Source: Sporisorium sorghi
Lineage: Eukaryota > Basidiomycota > Ustilaginomycetes > Ustilaginales > Ustilaginaceae
Direction of reading: 5' to 3'
Assembly: GCA_023212695.1 (NCBI GenBank)
Contig: JALCCG010000094.1
Span: 1-64,000, forward strand
Length of the DNA: 64,000 nucleotides
Each line of letters opens with the position of its first letter. Position 1 is the first letter of the stretch. The notes beneath the pieces are model-generated. The model did not search any database. It was not told the origin of the DNA and saw nothing but the letters and a program-made list of their open reading frames with translations. Both the position numbers and the translations under genes were made by a program. This document shows, one piece after another, positions 59,055 to 64,000 of the stretch.

Positions 59055-59165
59055 AGATAAGAAAAGCGTCTATCGACGTAGTTTCTCGAAAGACAGCCCG
59101 CTGTAGCGGAAGTTTTTCTTGTGAGACAAGGAGGATAAACCTCTGAAGTTTATTATTTCTTATCT
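59055..59165 (+). ncRNA. candidate structured leader RNA
   Basis: AGATAAGAAA at the 5' end pairs perfectly with TTTCTTATCT at the 3' end, enclosing several small hairpins (GCGTC/GACGT, CCGC-TGTA-GCGG, GGAGG-ATAAA-CCTCT). It lies 34 nt before an IDEAL-like gene. I could not match it to a riboswitch class that I know. Confidence 0.4.
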
Positions 59166-59199
59166 CTAAAAAAAGGATGGACAACTCAGGAGGTAGACG

Positions 59200-59583
59200 A
59201 TGCTGCGTTTAGGGGAAAAGATTACAATCGTCGCGGACGCCTTTGAGCAGAATCTTCCAGTTGGTCAATACGGTTATATAATCGCTTATGACCGAAATCC
59301 GGACAATGCGTTCGATTACGTCATTCGGATTCCGAGCCTCAACCGTAATTTTTTTGTTCCGGCAGATGATGTAGAGCTGGAATCGATCGTGTTGAAACAG
59401 GAAGCCGAGCGGGTCGAGCGGGAAGCGCTCATCGATTTCGCCCTGTCGACATATAATGAGAAGCTGTTTCGTCAAGTGATGAACGGCGAGTTAGAAGAAA
59501 GTGTTGAAGAGGAAGAAGAAACCAAGGAAGCAATGTCCCAGGCGGATTTCATCAAACAAGTGAATCTGCGTGCCTGGATTTAG
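59200..59583 (+). CDS. small conserved protein with IDEAL-like motif
   Basis: The 127-residue product has a beta-rich first half (LGEKITIVADAFEQNLPVGQ, YVIRIPSLNRNFFVPADDVE). ALIDFALSTYNEKLFRQVMNG (about residues 84-104), which resembles the IDEAL domain, follows, then an acidic run. The last segment (MSQADFIKQVNLRAWI) may be a binding tail. It is probably a cytosolic adaptor. TCAGGAGGTAGACG precedes the ATG. A candidate structured RNA lies in its leader. Confidence 0.7.
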   Translation: MLRLGEKITIVADAFEQNLPVGQYGYIIAYDRNPDNAFDYVIRIPSLNRNFFVPADDVELESIVLKQEAERVEREALIDFALSTYNEKLFRQVMNGELEESVEEEEETKEAMSQADFIKQVNLRAWI

Positions 59584-59611
59584 AAGAGTCGGCTAAGGCC
59601 GGCTCTTTTTT
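59584..59611 (+). terminator. rho-independent terminator
   Basis: AAGAGTCGGC pairs with GCCGGCTCTT (one wobble) around TAAG, followed by T6. Confidence 0.88.
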
Positions 59612-59659
59612 GAAGTGATCAGACGTATCCTAGGAAGCAGAAAGCTTCAGCCGATTGGA

Positions 59660-59688
59660 TTGAATCTTCCATGCTTCTACAATATAAT
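59660..59688 (+). promoter_or_regulatory. gatCAB promoter
   Basis: TTGAAT, 17 nt, perfect TATAAT, about 70 nt before gatC. Confidence 0.75.
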
Positions 59689-59755
59689 GAGAAAAGTTAT
59701 CGAGACAGACTTTACCCCTTTAATAGGACAGGGGCATGAAGGAGGACGCACAGCC

Positions 59756-60043
59756 ATGAGCATTACCGATAAGGATGTTCAGCATGTAGCGAAGCTGGCC
59801 CGTTTGAATTTGACGCCTGAGGAAGAACAGATGTTTACCGGCCAACTGAATGCGATTTTACAATATGCCGAGAAATTGAACGAACTGGATACAGAGGGTG
59901 TTGAGCCGACAACGCATGTGCTGCACCTCAGCAATGTCATGAGAGATGACGAAGTGCGCGAGAGCTTGCCTATCGAGAAAGTGCTGCTGAATGCACCGGA
60001 TGAGGAAGACGACCAAATCAAAGTACCTGCTGTATTGGAATAG
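59756..60043 (+). CDS. gatC: Asp-tRNA(Asn)/Glu-tRNA(Gln) amidotransferase subunit C
   Basis: The 95-residue product has VQHVAKLARLNLTPEEEQMF, then LNELDTEGVEPTTHVLHLSNVMRDDE, the GatC pattern. GatC binds and stabilises GatA against GatB. GAAGGAGGACGCACAGCC gives the ATG at 59756; the frame extends further upstream without a ribosome binding site. It leads gatCAB. Confidence 0.96.
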   Translation: MSITDKDVQHVAKLARLNLTPEEEQMFTGQLNAILQYAEKLNELDTEGVEPTTHVLHLSNVMRDDEVRESLPIEKVLLNAPDEEDDQIKVPAVLE

Positions 60044-60063
60044 CCTGAAGGGAGGATACACAC

Positions 60064-61521
60064 TTGAGCCTGTTTGATTACAAGTTAACGGAGATACATA
60101 ATAAGCTCCAGAACAAAGAGCTTTCGGTCACCGATTTGGTTGACCAAGCCTTCACCCGCATTTCGGAAACGGAGGATCGGGTGAAAGCATTTATTACGCT
60201 GGATGAAGAAGGTGCGCGTTCATCTGCCAAGGTTTTGGATGATAAGCTGGCTGCAGGAGACACGCGTGGACTGTTGTTCGGTCTTCCTGTCGGAATTAAG
60301 GATAACATCGTAACGGAAGGACTTCGCACAACATGCGCAAGTCAGTTTCTGTCTAATTTTACGCCAGTATACGATGCGACGGTTGTCGGTAAATTGCGTG
60401 CAGCAGATACCATAACAATCGGGAAGCTGAATATGGATGAATTCGCAATGGGGGGCTCGAACGAGAACTCCAGCTTCTACCCCGTACGCAACCCATGGAA
60501 TCTGGATCGGGTTCCAGGCGGATCAAGCGGAGGCTCGGCAGCAGCCGTTGCTGCGGGCGAGGCATATTTTGCGCTGGGATCGGATACAGGTGGATCGATT
60601 CGTCAACCCGCTTCCTATTGCGGTGTCGTTGGATTGAAGCCAACCTATGGACTGGTGTCCCGGTTTGGCCTCGTTGCCTTTGCCTCTTCGCTGGATCAGA
60701 TCGGACCCCTGACTAAAAATGTCGAAGACTCCGCTTATGTCCTGCAAGCTATCGCAGGTTATGACCAGATGGATTCAACATCTGCCAAAGTGGACGTGCC
60801 GGACTATCTTAGTGCTCTTTCGGGTGACATTGCGGGACTGCGTATCGCTGTGCCTAAGGAATACTTGGGCGAGGGCGTTGACGCGGAGGTGAGGGAGACC
60901 ATCCTGAACGCACTGAAGGCGCTTGAAGCGCTGGGAGCGACTTGGGATGAAGTTTCCCTGCCGCATACGGATTATGCGGTTGCTACGTATTATTTGCTTG
61001 CTTCTTCGGAGGCTTCCTCGAACCTGGCCCGCTTCGACGGCGTACGCTACGGCGTTCGATCGGACAATGCAGGCAGCCTGATCGATCTGTATCATGAGTC
61101 CCGCAGCCAAGGCTTCGGTGATGAAGTGAAACGACGCATCATGCTGGGCACCTATGCCCTCAGCTCGGGTTATTACGATGCCTACTATTTGAAGGCACAG
61201 AAAGCTCGTACCCTTATTAAGCAGGATTTTGATAAAGTATTTGAACAATATGACGTCATCATCGGACCAACGGCTCCTACGACAGCTTTCAAGCTGGGGA
61301 CTCAGGTGGATGATCCGCTGACGATGTATTTGAATGATATCCTGACGATTCCTGTCAGCTTGGCGGGTGTGCCGGCCGTGAGTGTTCCATGCGGATTCGC
61401 AGACGGACTTCCTGTAGGCATGCAAATTATCGGCAAAGCCTTTGATGAGTCGACCGTGCTGCGCGTAGCGCATGCTTATGAGCAAAATACAGAACATCAT
61501 AAACGGCGCCCTGAACTGTAA
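60064..61521 (+). CDS. gatA: amidotransferase subunit A
   Basis: The 485-residue amidase-signature enzyme frees ammonia from glutamine. The catalytic Lys is in PVGIKDNI (about residue 79), and [15 protein letters not shown] and [11 protein letters not shown] supply the cis-Ser and the nucleophile Ser (about 154 and 178). The start codon is TTG after GGGAGGATACACAC. Together with GatC and GatB it converts Glu-tRNA(Gln) or Asp-tRNA(Asn) to the amidated form, for organisms lacking the direct synthetases. Confidence 0.97.
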   Translation: MSLFDYKLTEIHNKLQNKELSVTDLVDQAFTRISETEDRVKAFITLDEEGARSSAKVLDDKLAAGDTRGLLFGLPVGIKDNIVTEGLRTTCASQFLSNFTPVYDATVVGKLRAADTITIGKLNMDEFAMGGSNENSSFYPVRNPWNLDRVPGGSSGGSAAAVAAGEAYFALGSDTGGSIRQPASYCGVVGLKPTYGLVSRFGLVAFASSLDQIGPLTKNVEDSAYVLQAIAGYDQMDSTSAKVDVPDYLSALSGDIAGLRIAVPKEYLGEGVDAEVRETILNALKALEALGATWDEVSLPHTDYAVATYYLLASSEASSNLARFDGVRYGVRSDNAGSLIDLYHESRSQGFGDEVKRRIMLGTYALSSGYYDAYYLKAQKARTLIKQDFDKVFEQYDVIIGPTAPTTAFKLGTQVDDPLTMYLNDILTIPVSLAGVPAVSVPCGFADGLPVGMQIIGKAFDESTVLRVAHAYEQNTEHHKRRPEL

Positions 61522-61551
61522 ACCGGCGGCAGAGAAGGAGGGAAACAATAG

Positions 61552-62991
61552 ATGTCTACATCGAAATATGAAACGGTTATCGGATTGGAAGTGCACGTAG
61601 AGCTGCATACGAATTCCAAAATATTTTGCGGTTGCTCCACGGCGTTCGGAGCACCGCCGAACACACATACATGTCCCATTTGCCTTGGCCATCCCGGCGT
61701 ACTGCCTGTATTAAACCGCCAGGCGGTGGAATATGCGATGAAAGCAGCCATGGCGCTGAATTGCACCATCGGCGATGTTAGCAAATTTGATCGCAAGAAC
61801 TACTTCTACCCGGATTCGCCCAAAGCGTATCAAATTTCTCAATACGATCAGCCGATCGGTTTAAACGGCTGGATTGACATTGAGGTAGACGGGAAGACGA
61901 AGCGGATTGGCATTACCCGGCTTCATCTGGAAGAAGATGCGGGTAAGCTGACCCATGTTGACGGCGGATATGCCTCGCTGGTTGACTTTAACCGGGTAGG
62001 AACACCGCTTGTTGAGATCGTATCCGAGCCTGAGATCTCAACGCCTGAGGAAGCCAAAGCTTATCTGGAGAAGATGCGTGCGATTATGCAATATTGTGAT
62101 GTCTCGGACGTGAAGATGGAAGAGGGCTCGCTTCGCTGTGACGCCAATATCAGTCTTCGTCCATGGGGACAGAAGGAACTGGGAACCAAGGCGGAACTGA
62201 AGAACATGAACTCCTTCCGCGGCGTACAGCGCGGCTTGGAATATGAGCAGTTCCGGCAGGCTGAAACGCTGGATGAAGGCGGCGTGATCGTTCAGGAAAC
62301 CCGCCGCTGGGATGAGGCGCAGGCCAAAACCTTCTCGATGCGCGGCAAGGAACAGGCGCATGACTATCGCTATTTCCCGGACCCGGATCTGGTAACGGTG
62401 CATATTAGCGAAGAATGGAAGGAGTCGGTTCGTGCAACGATTCCGGAGCTCCCGGATGCTCGTAAGGCACGTTATGCTTCGGAATATGGTTTGCCGGACT
62501 ATGATGCTGCAGTGATCACATCGTCCAAGCTGCTGGCAGACTTTTTTGAGGACAGCTTAAACTATACCAAGGATGCTAAATCCGTATCCAACTGGATCAT
62601 GGGTGATTTGCTGGGTTACTTGAACTCGGGCAATCTGGAGCTGTCCGATGTGAAGATCTCGGGTCAAGGCTTAGGCGAGATGATCGGATTGATCGAGAAG
62701 GGCACCATCAGCAGCAAAATCGCCAAAACCGTCTTCAAAGAGATGCTGGAGAGCGGCAAGCTGCCTGCTGTAATCGTTGAGGAGAAGGGACTCGTCCAAA
62801 TCAGCGATGAAGGTGCCATCAAGAGCATTGTCGAGCAGGTTGTCGCGAACAATCCGCAATCCGTTGAGGATTATAAGGCAGGTAAACAGAAAGCGATCGG
62901 CTTCCTGGTTGGGCAAGTAATGAAAGAGAGCAAGGGTAAAGCCAATCCTGCTCTGGCGAATAAACTGCTGGTTGAGGTACTGAACGGATAA
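61552..62991 (+). CDS. gatB: amidotransferase subunit B
   Basis: The 479-residue product opens with [20 protein letters not shown] and a zinc site ([12 protein letters not shown]). The kinase domain occupies about residues 1-290 ([17 protein letters not shown]: [16 protein letters not shown]). The tRNA-binding YqeY-like tail is at 330-479. It activates the misacylated tRNA with ATP and transfers ammonia from GatA. AGAAGGAGGG precedes the ATG. It ends the gatCAB operon. Confidence 0.97.
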   Translation: MSTSKYETVIGLEVHVELHTNSKIFCGCSTAFGAPPNTHTCPICLGHPGVLPVLNRQAVEYAMKAAMALNCTIGDVSKFDRKNYFYPDSPKAYQISQYDQPIGLNGWIDIEVDGKTKRIGITRLHLEEDAGKLTHVDGGYASLVDFNRVGTPLVEIVSEPEISTPEEAKAYLEKMRAIMQYCDVSDVKMEEGSLRCDANISLRPWGQKELGTKAELKNMNSFRGVQRGLEYEQFRQAETLDEGGVIVQETRRWDEAQAKTFSMRGKEQAHDYRYFPDPDLVTVHISEEWKESVRATIPELPDARKARYASEYGLPDYDAAVITSSKLLADFFEDSLNYTKDAKSVSNWIMGDLLGYLNSGNLELSDVKISGQGLGEMIGLIEKGTISSKIAKTVFKEMLESGKLPAVIVEEKGLVQISDEGAIKSIVEQVVANNPQSVEDYKAGKQKAIGFLVGQVMKESKGKANPALANKLLVEVLNG

Positions 62992-63041
62992 TTAGCCACA
63001 ACAGCAGATAACCATTACCCTCGAATTATTTCTCAAGAAGC

Positions 63042-63075
63042 GGAGCTTGTCCTGTTTAGGGGCAAGTTCCTTTTT
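63042..63075 (+). terminator. gatCAB terminator
   Basis: GGAGCTTGTCCT pairs with AGGGGCAAGTTCC (wobble pairs), followed by T5. Confidence 0.7.
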
Positions 63076-63104
63076 ACAATGAAATTAGATAGGGGATGAA
63101 ATGT

Positions 63105-63563
63105 ATGATTAACGAGTTATCTTTAGAAGATAGGGATACCGTCCAACAAATATGGGGGTTGCAGCACATGGCGTACCCGCTGGAAGCTGAGCTCATCGGT
63201 TTTACGGATATTCCGCCGCTGCTGGACACCTTTGATACCATTCGTACGAGTGGAGAGACCTTTTTTGGGTATATAAATGATGAAGGGGAGCTGATCGGCG
63301 CGATTGCCGTGGAAGCCGAGGAGGCGCAGGTCACCATATCGCGGATGATGGTTCATCCGGGGCATTTTCGTAAAGGTATCGCCGGGACTTTGATATGCCA
63401 TGTATTAGAGACGTACCATAAGGCGCCGATGTTCACGGTCTCGACGGGAACGCGCAACACGCCTGCGGTTACCTTGTATGAGAAGTTCGGGTTTGTAAAA
63501 GATCATGTTTTTGAAGTTGCTCCTGGAGTCGAGTTGACCGAATTCCATCTTCGCATACAATGA
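63105..63563 (+). CDS. GNAT-family acetyltransferase
   Basis: The 152-residue product has the GNAT acetyl-CoA site ISRMMVHPGHFRKGIAGTL (about residues 81-99; the usual R/Q-x-x-G-x-G/A appears as RKGIAG) and the C-terminal strand NTPAVTLYEKFGFV. The acceptor is unknown. AGGGGATGAAATGT favours the ATG at 63105 over the one at 63096. It lies downstream of the gatCAB terminator and is probably independent. Confidence 0.88.
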   Translation: MINELSLEDRDTVQQIWGLQHMAYPLEAELIGFTDIPPLLDTFDTIRTSGETFFGYINDEGELIGAIAVEAEEAQVTISRMMVHPGHFRKGIAGTLICHVLETYHKAPMFTVSTGTRNTPAVTLYEKFGFVKDHVFEVAPGVELTEFHLRIQ

Positions 63564-63612
63564 TTATATAACATAAGCAACAAGAAGCAGACGTGAGGGG
63601 AGTATCGTTCTT

Positions 63613-64000
63613 TTGAATAATCCTTGGGTAATAGATAATGGATCCATATTATTAAGGCTGTTGCTTGCTATGCTGCTTGGCGGCTTGATCGGATTTGAGC
63701 GTGAGCGTTCCAATCATGCAGCGGGTCTGCGTACACATATATTGGTTTGCTTGGGTTCTGCACTGATTATGCTTTTATCCATCTACGGATTTTCGGATTT
63801 CGTAGACGAGATTAATGTCCGGATTGACCCTGCGCGTTTGGCTACAGCCGTTATTACGGGAATCGGGTTCTTAGGCGCAGGCACCATTCTGTTCACGGGT
63901 AAATCCATTACCGGTTTAACCACCGCTGCTTCCATTTGGGTTGTTGGCGCTGTAGGATTGGCCGTCGGAGCCGGGTTTTACTTTGCCTCGATTGTGTCGA
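63613..64000 (+). CDS. MgtC/SapB family membrane protein (partial, cut by window edge)
   Basis: The visible 129 codons start with TTG after GAGGGGAG. They encode RLLLAMLLGGLIGFERERSN, GLRTHILVCLGSALIMLLS, TGIGFLGAGTILF and GLTTAASIWVVGAVGLAVG, the hallmark membrane helices of MgtC/SapB proteins. MgtC proteins affect growth in low magnesium and membrane potential; housekeeping members are common. The C-terminal end lies outside the window. Confidence 0.9.
   Translation, partial: MNNPWVIDNGSILLRLLLAMLLGGLIGFERERSNHAAGLRTHILVCLGSALIMLLSIYGFSDFVDEINVRIDPARLATAVITGIGFLGAGTILFTGKSITGLTTAASIWVVGAVGLAVGAGFYFASIVS

Overview
The window reads as chromosome of a spore-forming, low-to-moderate-GC Gram-positive bacterium, most likely Paenibacillus or a close relative. 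This is an inference from gene content: a complete sigY-yxlCDEFG operon, a YyaC-type sporulation protein, an S-layer-homology protein, gatCAB, a short-Q-loop cytochrome bd and strong AGGAGG-type ribosome binding sites, several with GTG or TTG starts. No rRNA, tRNA, insertion sequence, prophage or CRISPR array was seen. The right edge cuts an MgtC/SapB gene.

Layout. 0.1-6.5 kb: a nucleotidyltransferase, a degenerate PEP-utilising-enzyme-like protein, a P1B-4 metal-efflux ATPase behind Fur-like boxes, then trxB and a glutaredoxin-like gene behind an exact PerR box. 6.6-12.1 kb: xylose catabolism (xylR divergent from xylAB, with a stacked XylR operator, promoter and cre site) and a lone KDPG aldolase. 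12.3-19 kb: two exported proteins, a lysine permease under a lysine riboswitch, and a CvfC-family protein. 19.2-21.8 kb: cytochrome bd oxidase with two tiny flanking membrane ORFs, one a good CydS match. 21.9-29.7 kb: hydrolase, ABC-F, metal efflux and a MarR/MFS drug-efflux pair.

29.8-43.7 kb is the most interesting part, a general-stress island. It holds small stress-type membrane proteins (DUF1328, DUF948, YflT-like, YtxH, GlsB/YeaQ) around a control cascade: a receiver-PP2C phosphatase (RsbY-like), a giant hybrid kinase with three receivers (RsbK-like), a CheR-type methyltransferase (RsbM-like), a second hybrid kinase, then rsbV-rsbW-sigB. Three promoter-like sites of the form GTTTC(A/G)-14 nt-GGGT(A/T)A precede the DUF948 gene, the yflT-like gene and rsbV. 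This suggests the sigma factor controls both its own operon and its neighbours.

43.9-55.4 kb: assorted metabolic and conserved genes, plus a repeat-bearing 0.9 kb non-coding gap before an O-antigen-ligase-like polymerase with a GC-rich core. 55.9-59 kb: the ECF sigma factor SigY operon, with a plausible autoregulatory promoter. 59-64 kb: a candidate structured RNA, an IDEAL-like small protein, gatCAB, a GNAT acetyltransferase and the partial MgtC gene.

All family assignments come from reading the sequence and from memory of the families. No database search was run.
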